From Novosphingobium sp. (GTDB lineage Bacteria > Pseudomonadota > Alphaproteobacteria > Sphingomonadales > Sphingomonadaceae): DNA of 47,280 nt. Below the pieces are notes generated by a model. The model saw only the letters and a program-made list of their open reading frames with translations. It was not told the origin of the DNA and ran no database searches. The stretch covers positions 1-47,280 of the forward strand of contig JADJYM010000007.1 of assembly GCA_016719755.1 (NCBI GenBank). The letters run 5' to 3'. The position numbers and the translations under genes were made by a program. This document shows positions 31,100 to 40,044 of this stretch, piece by piece. How positions within the stretch are numbered: the first letter of the stretch is position 1; every line of letters begins with the position of its first letter.

Positions 31100-32032
31100 G
31101 TGATCTCGAATGAAATGACGGGCTATTTCTTGGCAATCAGAGCCATAGGCCGGCACCACCGTGTGGAGATTGAACAAGCCAGATTTGAGAAAATCCAGTC
31201 TGCTTGGGCCAACCTTTGCAACGTTTTGGATCTGGAGGAAAGTTGGGATGCAGTGATCCAAAACTATTTAGACCTTGAAAAAGGCATGCTCGATGCAGCT
31301 GCCCGGCACATGATCTTGAGTATATTTGATTATCACAATTTTCAGGATATTCGCCTGCAATTCGCGGTTAAGCTGGCCAACTTGCTCAGCTCTTGCAGAG
31401 CGTATTTAGATCACACCCCACGTAACCTTAATAGTTTAGAGCCGAGACGTGGTGAGACGGGTGCGTTCAGGCTGGCAACTAATCGAGAGTATGATCAGCG
31501 CTTTGGCTACCGGTTCATGGAGGCCTTGCGCAACTACTCCCAACATGGAGGGCTGCCTCTCCATGGGGCCTCATACGGTACCCGTCGCAGGGAAGGGGAA
31601 GACGAGGGTATGCTTCAATTCTCTGTAGCCACCCATGTGTTGGTGGATAAACTCAGGGGTAACAAGTCTTTCAAGCAATCAGTGCTTGAGAATGTGACAG
31701 AGGAAAAGTTGCCAGCTGAGCCTCTTGTCAGAGCTTACATCGAAGGCGTCAGTTGCGTCCACATGGAGCTGCGCAACCTGCTTCATGAACGAGTGGCGCG
31801 CTGGATGAAAGTCATCCGTGACGCCATCGCAACATTCTCGGAAGGCTCCCCAGATGGCAACATCCTCGGCCTTTGTGCGATGCAACTGGGTGAGAAAAAT
31901 CAGTGGATACAGTCCGTCCCACTGGTTGAGGACATGCTGCAGCGACTTGAAATCCTGCAAAAGCGGAACCGGTCACTGGAGTGGCTAACAAGGAGTTTTG
32001 TTTCAAATGCACCGCGCCCAGCAATTAGATAG
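31100..32032 (+). CDS. Unknown 310-residue protein with a HEPN-like RNxxxH motif
   Basis: It starts at GTG 31100 with AGGAGAG about 5 bases upstream. The protein is nearly all helical and has no signal or membrane span. Residues 139-150 read FMEALRNYSQHG; RNYSQH fits the Rx4H active-site motif of HEPN nucleases (R144, H149), with the usual Asn after the Arg. Base composition is clearly more AT-rich than the phage genes on either side, a sign of separate transfer. It lies in an accessory spot between lysis and head genes, where P2-like phages carry anti-phage or exclusion genes. A defence role is inference; no toxin-antitoxin partner is certain, though the KTSC gene is next to it. Confidence 0.6.
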   Translation: MISNEMTGYFLAIRAIGRHHRVEIEQARFEKIQSAWANLCNVLDLEESWDAVIQNYLDLEKGMLDAAARHMILSIFDYHNFQDIRLQFAVKLANLLSSCRAYLDHTPRNLNSLEPRRGETGAFRLATNREYDQRFGYRFMEALRNYSQHGGLPLHGASYGTRRREGEDEGMLQFSVATHVLVDKLRGNKSFKQSVLENVTEEKLPAEPLVRAYIEGVSCVHMELRNLLHERVARWMKVIRDAIATFSEGSPDGNILGLCAMQLGEKNQWIQSVPLVEDMLQRLEILQKRNRSLEWLTRSFVSNAPRPAIR

Positions 32033-32085
32033 GGGCGTTGTTTGAAACTTCTCCGCGCGACGATCAGTATAGCAGCCAGATTAAG

Positions 32086-32565
32086 CTAACCGTCCTTGAG
32101 GTCCAGCCAGGCCAAAACTTCATCCATGATCGCATCGCGGTCTCCTGCCGGGATGCCCAGCAGCCGGCGCGCGGAGTAGCGGGTGCGGATCGAGTTGGGG
32201 ATGCGGCGATCGACCTTGTCTTCTAGGCCATAGTGATGGACGGCAGCGGTCTGCGCGGTGCGGCCGGTAAAGGTCAGCTCGACCTCTTCGGGGCTGGTCC
32301 TGACCTTGAGGTTGCGGGCCAGCGCGATCTTCGGGAACATCAGGGCCTTGCGCTTGCGGATCCGGCCGCGCTGGTCGAGCTGGCGCTTGCGCGCTGGCAT
32401 CGGGTTGCCATCGGGGTCGGAATTGTCGCGGATCCGCTCTGCGTTGCGCTGGCGCAGCATCCGGCCAATCTTGCTGGTGAGCGCGCGGCGCTCGCCCGGC
32501 TTGAGGCGCTGGAGCAGGCCATCAAGCCACGGCTCGATTGCCTCGAGGCCGCTGGCCTCGGTCAT
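32086..32565 (-). CDS. S: P2 gpS-like tail completion / virion morphogenesis protein
   Basis: A 159-residue protein: LDGLLQRLKPGERRALTSKI, GRMLRQRNAERIRDNSDPDG, PMPARKRQLDQRGRIRKRKA. The R-Q-x-ERI-x-x-x-x-PDG-x-P-x-x-RK run is typical of the gpS family. ATG 32565 overlaps R by 4 bases. It is the last gene of the head/completion operon. Confidence 0.9.
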   Translation of the reverse strand: MTEASGLEAIEPWLDGLLQRLKPGERRALTSKIGRMLRQRNAERIRDNSDPDGNPMPARKRQLDQRGRIRKRKALMFPKIALARNLKVRTSPEEVELTFTGRTAQTAAVHHYGLEDKVDRRIPNSIRTRYSARRLLGIPAGDRDAIMDEVLAWLDLKDG

Positions 32566-33041
32566 TCGACCAGCAGCTCGTCCTTCCACCAGATCTGCTT
32601 GAGCAGGCTGGGCGGATCGGACAGCGGATCGAGTTCGGGGAATAGGGGATTGGGTTCGTACAGGTGCTGCAGATCCCAGCCTCCGCCATCGCGCTCGATC
32701 AGGCGGACCTGTTCCGTTAGACGCAGATCGAACTGCAGATCGATCGTGTTTTCATCGAGGATATCAGCCTGGAAGCTGAAAGTTTCAGCATTTCCGGCGG
32801 CGAGCAGATCGGGCTGGTTGACGCGCAGCCAGTCATTCACCGCCAAGAATACCAGGCTGGGGTGGCCGGTGAAATCGGTCATCACCGCGGTGAGGGTGTA
32901 AGTCCATTCGAAACCGCGCGACTGGGTCTGCCGGCAGCGGATAGAGCCCTTTTCCACCCACAGCCGCAGGCGATCGACATCCCGGGCCAGATCCGGGAAC
33001 ACCTGGCCGATCGCGGCGCGCAGCGAACCGGGCTTTTCCAT
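32562..33041 (-). CDS. R: P2 gpR-like tail completion protein
   Basis: A 159-residue protein: MEKPGSLRAAIGQVFPDLAR, DRLRLWVEKGSIRCRQTQSR, then FEWTYTLTAVMTDFTGHPSL. KP-SLR-AI-----L---P--L-L-V-KG-I-----S-F-Y-Y is the gpR pattern. ATG 33041 shares a base with the upstream stop. Confidence 0.9.
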   Translation of the reverse strand: MEKPGSLRAAIGQVFPDLARDVDRLRLWVEKGSIRCRQTQSRGFEWTYTLTAVMTDFTGHPSLVFLAVNDWLRVNQPDLLAAGNAETFSFQADILDENTIDLQFDLRLTEQVRLIERDGGGWDLQHLYEPNPLFPELDPLSDPPSLLKQIWWKDELLVE

Positions 33042-33220
33042 CAGCGGTCGTTCCAGTGGCGCAGTTTGTGGGCGATCTGGACTGCCAGCCAGCAAGCGCC
33101 CAGGATCGGCACCAGGATCCCGGCGACCAGTGATGCCTGGCGCAAGGCTTCAAGCCAGAACGGGCTGGTGACCGCAGCAGCGGCGGCGGCATCGGTAACG
33201 TATTCGACAGGGCGGCTCAT
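33041..33220 (-). CDS. Small membrane protein of the head operon
   Basis: A 59-residue protein: MSRPVEYVTDAAAAAAVTSP, then FWLEALRQASLVAGILVPIL and GACWLAVQIAHKLRHWNDR. One good membrane span. It sits between X and R, where P2 has holin and lysis genes. It might be a leftover holin or antiholin, since a separate holin lies at 29621. Confidence 0.6.
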   Translation of the reverse strand: MSRPVEYVTDAAAAAAVTSPFWLEALRQASLVAGILVPILGACWLAVQIAHKLRHWNDR

Positions 33221-33222
33221 GT

Positions 33223-33432
33223 TCAGTCCCACAGGTTCACAGTGGCGCGGATCGGGGTGGAAGCTGCGGGGGCGTCTGGCAGGGTGATCACCGCGCCCTC
33301 GGCCAGGATCGGCCCGGTGTCGGCCAGCCCCTGGTTGAGTTCATAGGCCGCCTCGACCACGGCGGCCGTGGTGCCCAGGTGGCGCCAGCAGAGCAGGTCG
33401 AGCGTGTCGCCTTGGCGGGCGGTGACCTGCAT
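33223..33432 (-). CDS. X: P2 gpX-like tail protein (LysM-type)
   Basis: A 69-residue gpX-family protein: MQVTARQGDTLDLLCWRHLG, TTAAVVEAAYELNQGLADTG, ILAEGAVITLPDAPA. QGDTLD-LCWRH-G is the mark. It overlaps L by one base. Needed for tail assembly. Confidence 0.92.
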   Translation of the reverse strand: MQVTARQGDTLDLLCWRHLGTTAAVVEAAYELNQGLADTGPILAEGAVITLPDAPAASTPIRATVNLWD

Positions 33433-33911
33433 CAGATCAGCTCCACCGCGATGCGCGAGGTGCCAAGCATGTCGCGTACCGCCTGGATCCCCAGACGACG
33501 GTAATCGGCAGCGGTGAGCAGCTGGATGTCCGCGCGGGCTTGCCCGGCTTCAGTGGCGGAGACATCGCGGTGCAGTTCGGCCAGTTCCGCCGCGGCATAG
33601 AAGCGGACGGCGCGCTGGAAGAGGTGTTCAAGCCGGGTGGCGTCATCGATGATCCGGTCCGGCTCGATCTCAGACAGGTTGGCATAGCCTTCCGCCAGGC
33701 GCGCGGCGCGCCAGTTGGTGAGCTGATCCAGAACGGTGATCAGTCCGCCGCGGATCGCTTCCACCAGGCGCACGTGGGTCACCGCATCGGACAGACGCAA
33801 GGCATCGCGGACGGCGAGGCAATCGATTTCCGGGAAGAAGTCGTCTGCCGCCACCGTGGTGCCGGTGGGCGAGGCGGGCGGGGAAGGAACGGCAACCAGC
33901 GGCGTCGACAT
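33432..33911 (-). CDS. L: P2 gpL-like head completion protein
   Basis: A 159-residue head completion protein: FFPEIDCLAVRDALRLSDAV, THVRLVEAIRGGLITVLDQL, then LEHLFQRAVRFYAAAELAEL. The R--LRLD--VT--RL--A---A pattern matches gpL. It joins head and tail at the portal. Confidence 0.9.
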   Translation of the reverse strand: MSTPLVAVPSPPASPTGTTVAADDFFPEIDCLAVRDALRLSDAVTHVRLVEAIRGGLITVLDQLTNWRAARLAEGYANLSEIEPDRIIDDATRLEHLFQRAVRFYAAAELAELHRDVSATEAGQARADIQLLTAADYRRLGIQAVRDMLGTSRIAVELI

Positions 33912-34017
33912 GTCTAATCCTCGGGCGGTTCCTCAAAAGGGTGGGGGGTGAGGTCGGGAAAACGGTGGCTGCTGCCTCGCTTCCCCTCCCGCCCCCCGGC
34001 GCGGGTGGCGCAGCTCT

Positions 34018-34752
34018 TCAGTTCGCCGGATCGGGGGCCAGCTTCTTCAGCGCGGCCTCCTGGCGTTCGATCAGTTTCTTGACACCGCAGCCCTGGTCCA
34101 GTTCCAGCGCGCGGCGGAACTGGGTGAGGGCCGCTTCGATCAGGGCGGGCTTGCCGCCGGCCATGGCGCTCTCCGCTTCCGGATCGAAGGTGGCGGCGCG
34201 GGCGAGGAAGGCCAGCCCGATCGCCTTGGCCAGCTTGGCGCGGACCTGGTCGGGCATGTCGAACCCGGCGGTGAGCAGCTGGGCGCGCATCAGCCATGGC
34301 AGGTCGATCGCGGGTTCGGGCTTCAGTCCGGCCTCGGCGAATTCCTCGGCGACCAGCACGGCGGGCTGGCGCTTGTAGCGTTCGGGCAGGGCGATGCCGT
34401 GCTTCAGGACGTGTTCGGCCAGGCGCAGGGCAAGGTCCCAGTCGCCCACGTCGATCGACCAGACCATCATGGTCGACACGATCTCGTCCTGGGCGCCATT
34501 TTCGGCGGAGAGGGCGCCGTCGATCCACGGCAGGTAGCGGTCGATCATCTCGCGCTTGGCCTCGATCTTCCGCTCGATCGACTGGATGTTGCGGAGCTGG
34601 ATCAGGTCCACCCCCAGCGCGGCCAGCAGCAGCTGATATTCGCTGGCAACGGGGCCTTCCTGCGGCATCGGCGCAGCGCCCCGGGCATTGCCGCGCGGCG
34701 CGGCCTGGGAGGCGAGCTTGCGGTGAAGGCTGGCGCGGGCGGGGGAGATCAT
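34018..34752 (-). CDS. M: P2 gpM-like terminase, endonuclease (small) subunit
   Basis: A 244-residue protein: ARASLHRKLASQAAPRGNAR, LGVDLIQLRNIQSIERKIEA, LPWIDGALSAENGAQDEIVS, TMMVWSIDVGDWDLALRLAE, ALPERYKRQPAVLVAEEFAE. All are P2 gpM signatures. It cuts the DNA at cos ends with P. About 106 bases separate it from L; nothing is seen there. Confidence 0.93.
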   Translation of the reverse strand: MISPARASLHRKLASQAAPRGNARGAAPMPQEGPVASEYQLLLAALGVDLIQLRNIQSIERKIEAKREMIDRYLPWIDGALSAENGAQDEIVSTMMVWSIDVGDWDLALRLAEHVLKHGIALPERYKRQPAVLVAEEFAEAGLKPEPAIDLPWLMRAQLLTAGFDMPDQVRAKLAKAIGLAFLARAATFDPEAESAMAGGKPALIEAALTQFRRALELDQGCGVKKLIERQEAALKKLAPDPAN

Positions 34753-34844
34753 CGGCGGTTGCTCCTGCGGGGGGTGGGGAGCCCCCTCGCGGTGACTAGC
34801 CGCGAGGGGGAGCGGGCCGCACGGCGCGGCGACCCGCCGGGTTA

Positions 34845-35879
34845 TCAGGCGGCGTTGTGTTCGGTGATGTTCTCGATCAGGCAGGCGTACTCGAGATCCT
34901 CGATCACGTAGGCCTCGTTCGAGGACTGGTAATCGGTGACGCGATCGTATTCCGGCTCGTCCTTGACCATGCGGCGGCGCTTGCCGTCCTGGTAATAGAT
35001 CGAGAGGTTATCGAGGCGGGTGATGAACACCGTGCCGTTGGGGAAACCCGGGACGCGCATCGCGGGGAGGCCACCGAGGCGCTTGGTCGACATGATCACG
35101 TCGCGGGCGAGCTGCTCGCTGGGGTCTTCCGACTTGTTGATCATGGGGAAGTACTTGTCGTGCAGCAGGTCGCCGCCAACGATCGCCACCAGTTCAGTGT
35201 CGTTCTTCGCCCATTCGGCCAGCAGGGTTTCCTTGGCGTCCCAGACCAGCGCATCGAGCGTGACGTAGTCCGCATCGGCGTGGGTGCCATAGGTCACCTC
35301 GCCCACGTTGTCAGTGCCTTCGTCCATGACGCGGGCGGCGTTCTCGGTCCGCATCTTTTCCAGCCAACCGATGTTGACATCTTCCAGCAGCGGGTTGGCA
35401 ACGCGGTCGGTGGCGGCGGCGGCAGAGGTGCCGTTGAAGCCGATCAGGATGCGGTCGAGCGCGATCCGCTTCACCACGTTGTCGCGCCACTTGGTTTCGA
35501 AGTCCGCGAACTTCGCCCAGAGGTCGACCTTGCCGTAGGTAATCGCGACGTCGAAGTTGGTCTGCTTGCAGACGTAGCCGCGATCATCCATCGCCGAGGG
35601 ATCGACGCCCAGGCGGCGGTTGCCCGCGCCGGTGTTGGTGCGGCCCGCGATGGTGCTGCCGATGCCGAGGCCGAGCAGCTCGCCCGACATTTCGTCAACC
35701 GGGCTGATGTTGATCCGGGCGAGGAACTCGCTCGATTCCTGGACGCGCTGTTCCAGCGTCTGCTGGACAGAGGGAGCGAGGGTGAACTTCGAGGTGGCGG
35801 CAATGGCCGTATCGATGCCGTTGAGCAGCGCGATCCGGCTGACCATCGCGGTGAACTTGGCCCGGGTGGAATTCTTCAT
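34845..35879 (-). CDS. N: P2 gpN-like major capsid protein
   Basis: A 344-residue capsid protein: MKNSTRAKFTAMVSRIALLN, FLARINISPVDEMSGELLGL, SAMDDRGYVCKQTNFDVAIT, ALDRILIGFNGTSAAAATDR, NVGEVTYGTHADADYVTLDA. The length is close to P2 N (357). The signature D-------L-G---I----T is clear. Confidence 0.95.
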   Translation of the reverse strand: MKNSTRAKFTAMVSRIALLNGIDTAIAATSKFTLAPSVQQTLEQRVQESSEFLARINISPVDEMSGELLGLGIGSTIAGRTNTGAGNRRLGVDPSAMDDRGYVCKQTNFDVAITYGKVDLWAKFADFETKWRDNVVKRIALDRILIGFNGTSAAAATDRVANPLLEDVNIGWLEKMRTENAARVMDEGTDNVGEVTYGTHADADYVTLDALVWDAKETLLAEWAKNDTELVAIVGGDLLHDKYFPMINKSEDPSEQLARDVIMSTKRLGGLPAMRVPGFPNGTVFITRLDNLSIYYQDGKRRRMVKDEPEYDRVTDYQSSNEAYVIEDLEYACLIENITEHNAA

Positions 35880-35931
35880 CTTGAGGTCCTTCGGATGGGT
35901 GGAAGGTGGGGGGCTGGGCTGCTCGCGGGGG

Positions 35932-36801
35932 TCAGCAGTCGGTACGTTCGCCAGTCACGCCGCCGGTGGCGGCAGGGCGGGCGGTGAAACCGGTGGCAGG
36001 GGTGGCTTCAACCGTGGCCTTCAGCGCGGTGATTTCGGCGCGCAGGGCGGCAGTATCGGCCTGGGACTGGGTGACGAAGCCCTGGACGGTGGCGGCCAGC
36101 TGGCCGACCACGCCGGCCAGCGCGGCGAACTGGGCATCGCCCTGGATCGCCGGGGGATCGCCCGCCGGAGGATCCTGCGCGGGCGGGGTAACCGCCGGAG
36201 CAGCCGGGGCGGCCGGGGCGGCGATGCCATCGAAGAACTTCCTGATCGAGGCGAAGACGCCGGTCGGGTCCGGATTCGCGGCGGGTTCGTCGACCAGCTC
36301 GATCTCGGTTTCGAGGCCGGGGGTGAACTGGTTAGCGCTGTCCAGGCGCAGCGGCGAATTGCCGTCGAGCTTGGTGCGGAAGGTCAGCATTTCGGTGCCG
36401 AGGCTGGCCGGGCTGTCGGTGACCGCCAGGCCGACCAGGTAGGCCTTGCCCGAATTGGCGAAGTTGGGCGCGATCTCGACCGAGGAGTAGAGCTTCTGAC
36501 CCCTGCGGTTCATCGCCACCAGCGGATCGAGCGCCTCGATCTCGGCGAACAGCGCCAGGCGCTGCTCCTGCTTGCCGCCGATGTCGAGAGAGACGTTCTC
36601 GGTCTTCAGCGACAGGACATCGCCCAGCGACTGGAAGGGTGGCTCGGCAGTGACTCCGCGGATGTGTTCCATGTTCACCCGGGCCGCGTAGGTTTCGCGG
36701 TTGTAAGTGGCGGCGACTTCCTCAAGCCACTTGGGATCGATCGTGCGGCCATCGGTGGTGGCGCCGGCAACGGCGACCCGGAAGAAACGCGACTTGGGCA
36801 T
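35932..36801 (-). CDS. O: P2 gpO-like scaffold/protease
   Basis: A 289-residue capsid scaffold: MPKSRFFRVAVAGATTDGRT, IDPKWLEEVAATYNRETYAA, VNMEHIRGVTAEPPFQSLGD. The N-terminal part is the serine protease domain; the C-terminal half has Ala/Pro-rich linkers (APAAPAAPAVTPPAQDPPAG) and a coiled coil for scaffolding. It is first in the minus-strand head operon, divergent from P. Confidence 0.93.
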   Translation of the reverse strand: MPKSRFFRVAVAGATTDGRTIDPKWLEEVAATYNRETYAARVNMEHIRGVTAEPPFQSLGDVLSLKTENVSLDIGGKQEQRLALFAEIEALDPLVAMNRRGQKLYSSVEIAPNFANSGKAYLVGLAVTDSPASLGTEMLTFRTKLDGNSPLRLDSANQFTPGLETEIELVDEPAANPDPTGVFASIRKFFDGIAAPAAPAAPAVTPPAQDPPAGDPPAIQGDAQFAALAGVVGQLAATVQGFVTQSQADTAALRAEITALKATVEATPATGFTARPAATGGVTGERTDC

Positions 36802-36917
36802 CGGTGGAAACTCCGTCCTGGTTGTCCTGCAGGCGTTCCCCAGGGAGCGGGATGGGTAAGCCGGTGCGAATTAAGCCGCAAAAGGCCGGGGTGCAGGCTG
36901 CTTTGCAACGCGGGCGC

Positions 36918-36940
36918 GTTGTGACTGGTGCGCTTACAAC
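36918..36940. promoter_or_regulatory. Ogr-type dyad, divergent O/P
   Basis: GTTGT-N13-ACAAC centred at 36929, 59 bases before P and 128 before O. It sits in the 186-bp gap between the head operons, where P2 has paired late promoters. Confidence 0.75.
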
Positions 36941-36987
36941 GGCGCGCCCTTCGGCCACCGGCGGGTGCGTCCATAGCTTGCGGCGCC

Positions 36988-38844
36988 ATGGACCAGGCCG
37001 ATCCTGAAATCGATGATGCCGAGCTGACCGGCGATGCCGCTGACGATGCGGCGGCGCGCGCGCTTGACCGTGTGCCGCTGCGCCAGCGCGCACGTTCGCT
37101 GTTCTGGCAGGGCTGGTCACTGACCCAGATCAGCGAGGAACTGGCTTGCCCGAAGTCCACCGTCGCCAGCTGGGCGCAGCGCAATGGCTGGTCAAACGCA
37201 AGCCCGCTCGAGCGCGCCCAGGACGCGGTAACCGCCCGCTACATGGCGCTGGTGGCCAAGGAGAAGAAGACCGGGCACGACTTCAAGGAGATCGACCTGA
37301 TCGGCCGCCAGATCGAGCGGCTCGCCCGGGTGGGCAAGTACCAGAATGGCGGGAACGAAGCCGACCTCAACCCCAAGCGATCGAACGGGGCCAAAGCCGC
37401 CAACGAGGCCAAGGACAAGGCGAAGAACTTGATCACCGCCGAGATGGCGGCGAAACTGCGGGCCGACATGGAAGGCAGCCTGTTCGGCCACCAGAAGGCC
37501 TGGCTGCTGGGTTCGACCAACCTGCGCACCCGGATGATCCTGAAATCGCGCCAGATCGGCGCGACCTGGTATTTCGCCCGCGAGCGGCTGCTGGTGGCGC
37601 TGGAGACCGGCAAGAACCAGATCTTCATTTCGGCAAGCCGCGCCCAGGCCAACATCTTCCGCCAGTACATCGTCCAGTGGGTGCAGTCCGTCTGCGGCAT
37701 CACCCTGAAGGGCGACCCGATCGTGGTGCAGCGCGAGGACGAGGGCGGCGAGCCGCTCGACCCGTTCGAGCTCTACTTCCTGGGCACGAACTACCGCACG
37801 GCGCAGGGCTATCACGGCGACGTCATCATCGACGAATGCTTCTGGATCTACGGCTTCGAGGAGCTGTTCAAGGTCGCGAGCGCGATGGCGACGCAGAAGC
37901 AGTACACGCGCACCCTGTTCTCCACTCCGTCGACGCTGGCCCACGAAGCCTATCCGATGTGGACCGGCGACCGGTTCAACCGCCGCCGCGCCAAGGCCGA
38001 CCAGGTGCGGATCGACGTGGGCCACGATGCCCTGCGCGCCGGGGTGCTGGGGCCGGACGGGATCTGGCGCCAGATCGTGACGGTGTTCGACGCGATTGAT
38101 CAGGGCTTCAACCTGGTCGACGTGGAGGAGCTGCAGCGCGAATACGCGGTCGACGAATTCGACAACCTGTTCCGCTGCATCTTCCTGGACGACAGCCAGT
38201 CGATGTTCCCCTTCGCGCTGATGCGGCGGTGCATGGTCGACAGCTGGGATGTGTGGCGCGATCTCAAGCCCTATCAGCCGCGGCCCTACGATGGCGAGGT
38301 TTGGCTGGGCTATGATCCAAACGCCAGCGAGAACGGCACCGGCGACGATGCCGCGCTGGTGGCGATTGCCCCGCCCGCCCAGCTGGGCGGCAAGTTCCGC
38401 ATCCTGGAGAAGCGGCGCCTGCGGGGGCTGGACTTCGCCGCACAGGCCGACGCGATCCGGGCGATGACGGCCAAGTACCGCGTCACCAAGATCGCGATCG
38501 ACGTGACGGGCGCGGGCAAGGCCGTCCACCAGCTGGTCTGCAAGTGGTTCCCGACCGCCGAGCCGATCACCTATTCCGTCCAGGTGAAGAGCAACATGGT
38601 GCTGAAGGCGAAGAACGTCATCAGCAGCGGCCGCCTGGAGTTCGACGCCGGGTGGCTGGACGTGATGCAGGCCTTCATGGCGATCCGCCCGGAAATCACC
38701 AAGCACGGCGTTTCCTATGTCGCGAGCCGCGCGGGCGGGGTGGGGCATGCCGACCTCGCCTGGGCGGTGATGCACGCGCTCTACTTCGAACCCCTGGATA
38801 TCACCGAGCCGCCCGGCGGCGGATCCACCATGGAGATCTTCTGA
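36988..38844 (+). CDS. P: P2 gpP-like terminase, ATPase (large) subunit
   Basis: A 618-residue terminase. The N-terminal HTH is FWQGWSLTQISEELACPKST followed by VASWAQRNGW. The ATPase core has MILKSRQIGATWYFARERLL (Walker A-like), HGDVIIDECFWIYGFEELF (Walker B) and TRTLFSTPSTLAHEAYPMWT (motif III). The nuclease-like C-terminal part carries VWLGYDPNASENGTGDDAAL and KIAIDVTGAGKAVHQLVCKW. Start ATG 36988 follows the late dyad. It translocates DNA into the head. Confidence 0.95.
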   Translation: MDQADPEIDDAELTGDAADDAAARALDRVPLRQRARSLFWQGWSLTQISEELACPKSTVASWAQRNGWSNASPLERAQDAVTARYMALVAKEKKTGHDFKEIDLIGRQIERLARVGKYQNGGNEADLNPKRSNGAKAANEAKDKAKNLITAEMAAKLRADMEGSLFGHQKAWLLGSTNLRTRMILKSRQIGATWYFARERLLVALETGKNQIFISASRAQANIFRQYIVQWVQSVCGITLKGDPIVVQREDEGGEPLDPFELYFLGTNYRTAQGYHGDVIIDECFWIYGFEELFKVASAMATQKQYTRTLFSTPSTLAHEAYPMWTGDRFNRRRAKADQVRIDVGHDALRAGVLGPDGIWRQIVTVFDAIDQGFNLVDVEELQREYAVDEFDNLFRCIFLDDSQSMFPFALMRRCMVDSWDVWRDLKPYQPRPYDGEVWLGYDPNASENGTGDDAALVAIAPPAQLGGKFRILEKRRLRGLDFAAQADAIRAMTAKYRVTKIAIDVTGAGKAVHQLVCKWFPTAEPITYSVQVKSNMVLKAKNVISSGRLEFDAGWLDVMQAFMAIRPEITKHGVSYVASRAGGVGHADLAWAVMHALYFEPLDITEPPGGGSTMEIF

Positions 38845-38845
38845 C

Positions 38846-39901
38846 ATGACCGAGACCAACCAGGCCGCCCTTCCGGCCCCGGCCGGAGCGCAGGTTTACA
38901 CCTTTGGCGAGCCCGAAGCCGTGCTGGACCGGCGCGAGCTGTTCGGCATGTTCGAGACCGCGCACAATTCGCGCTGGTATGAGCCGCCGGTGCCCCCGGT
39001 GGCGCTGGGCAAGACGTACCGGATGGCGAGCCACCACCAGAGCGCGATCCTGCTGAAGCGCAACCTGCTGGCGGGCGCCTTCGTGCCGAGCCGGTGGCTT
39101 TCCCGGTCCGACTTCGCCCGCTGGTCGCTCGACTGGCTGATCTTCGGCAATGCTTACCTTGAGCGGCAGGACAATCTGGCCGGCCGGCCGATGGTGCTGA
39201 AGCCAAGCCCGGCGGCCTGGACGCGGGTGGGGCTGAAGCCGGATAGCTTCTTTTTCGTGCGCCCCGGGATCAGCATGGGCGAGGCCCACGTATTCATCGC
39301 CGGCAGCGTCCACCACCTGATGGAGGCCGATCCGCTGCAGGAAATCTACGGCATGCCGGAGTACCTCTCAGCGCTCCAGTCCGGCCTGCTCAACGAAGCG
39401 GCCACGATCTTCCGGCGCCGATACTACCTCAATGGCAGCCACGCCGGCTTCATCCTCTACGTGAGCGAGGAGGGCATGCTGGAAACCGACAGCAACGCCC
39501 TGCGCCAGGCGCTGCGCGCGTCGAAAGGCCCGGGCAACTTCAAAAACCTGTTCCTGCACATCCCCAAGGGCAAGAAGGATGGCGTCCAGATCCTGCCGAT
39601 CGGCGAGGTGGCGGCGAAGGATGATTTCATGAACATCAAGGAGGTGACGCGCGACGATGTGCTCGCCGCCCACCGCGTGCCGCCGCAGCTGCTGGGCGTG
39701 GTGCCGAAGAACACCGGCGGCTTCGGCAACGTGGTGTCCGCGGGGCGCACCTTTTACGAGCTTGAGATCCTGCCGATCCAGCGGCGCATGCTCGAAGTGA
39801 ACGACTGGCTGGGGCTGGAAGCGGTCCAGTTCACCTCGCTGGGCGATCTTGGAATTTTGCAGAGCATCCCGGCGCCAGCGCCGGCCAGCACCCAGGCCTG
39901 A
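38846..39901 (+). CDS. Q: P2 gpQ-like portal protein
   Basis: A 351-residue portal: YTFGEPEAVLDRRELFGMFE, SNALRQALRASKGPGNFKNL, FLHIPKGKKDGVQILPIGEV, then KDDFMNIKEVTRDDVLAAHR and VPPQLLGVVPKNTGGFGNVV. It follows P by one base. Length is close to P2 Q (344). Confidence 0.95.
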   Translation: MTETNQAALPAPAGAQVYTFGEPEAVLDRRELFGMFETAHNSRWYEPPVPPVALGKTYRMASHHQSAILLKRNLLAGAFVPSRWLSRSDFARWSLDWLIFGNAYLERQDNLAGRPMVLKPSPAAWTRVGLKPDSFFFVRPGISMGEAHVFIAGSVHHLMEADPLQEIYGMPEYLSALQSGLLNEAATIFRRRYYLNGSHAGFILYVSEEGMLETDSNALRQALRASKGPGNFKNLFLHIPKGKKDGVQILPIGEVAAKDDFMNIKEVTRDDVLAAHRVPPQLLGVVPKNTGGFGNVVSAGRTFYELEILPIQRRMLEVNDWLGLEAVQFTSLGDLGILQSIPAPAPASTQA

Positions 39902-40044
39902 AAAGGCGGGGGACGGGCCGCGCCAACGGCCCGAACCGGCGGACAGGACTCCGCCATGACCCGAGCGGCGCCGAATCGGTGCCATCCCGCCTCCCCGACC
40001 GGGGCGGGAACAAATAAAGAACGTAATGACGGAGTCCAGACACC

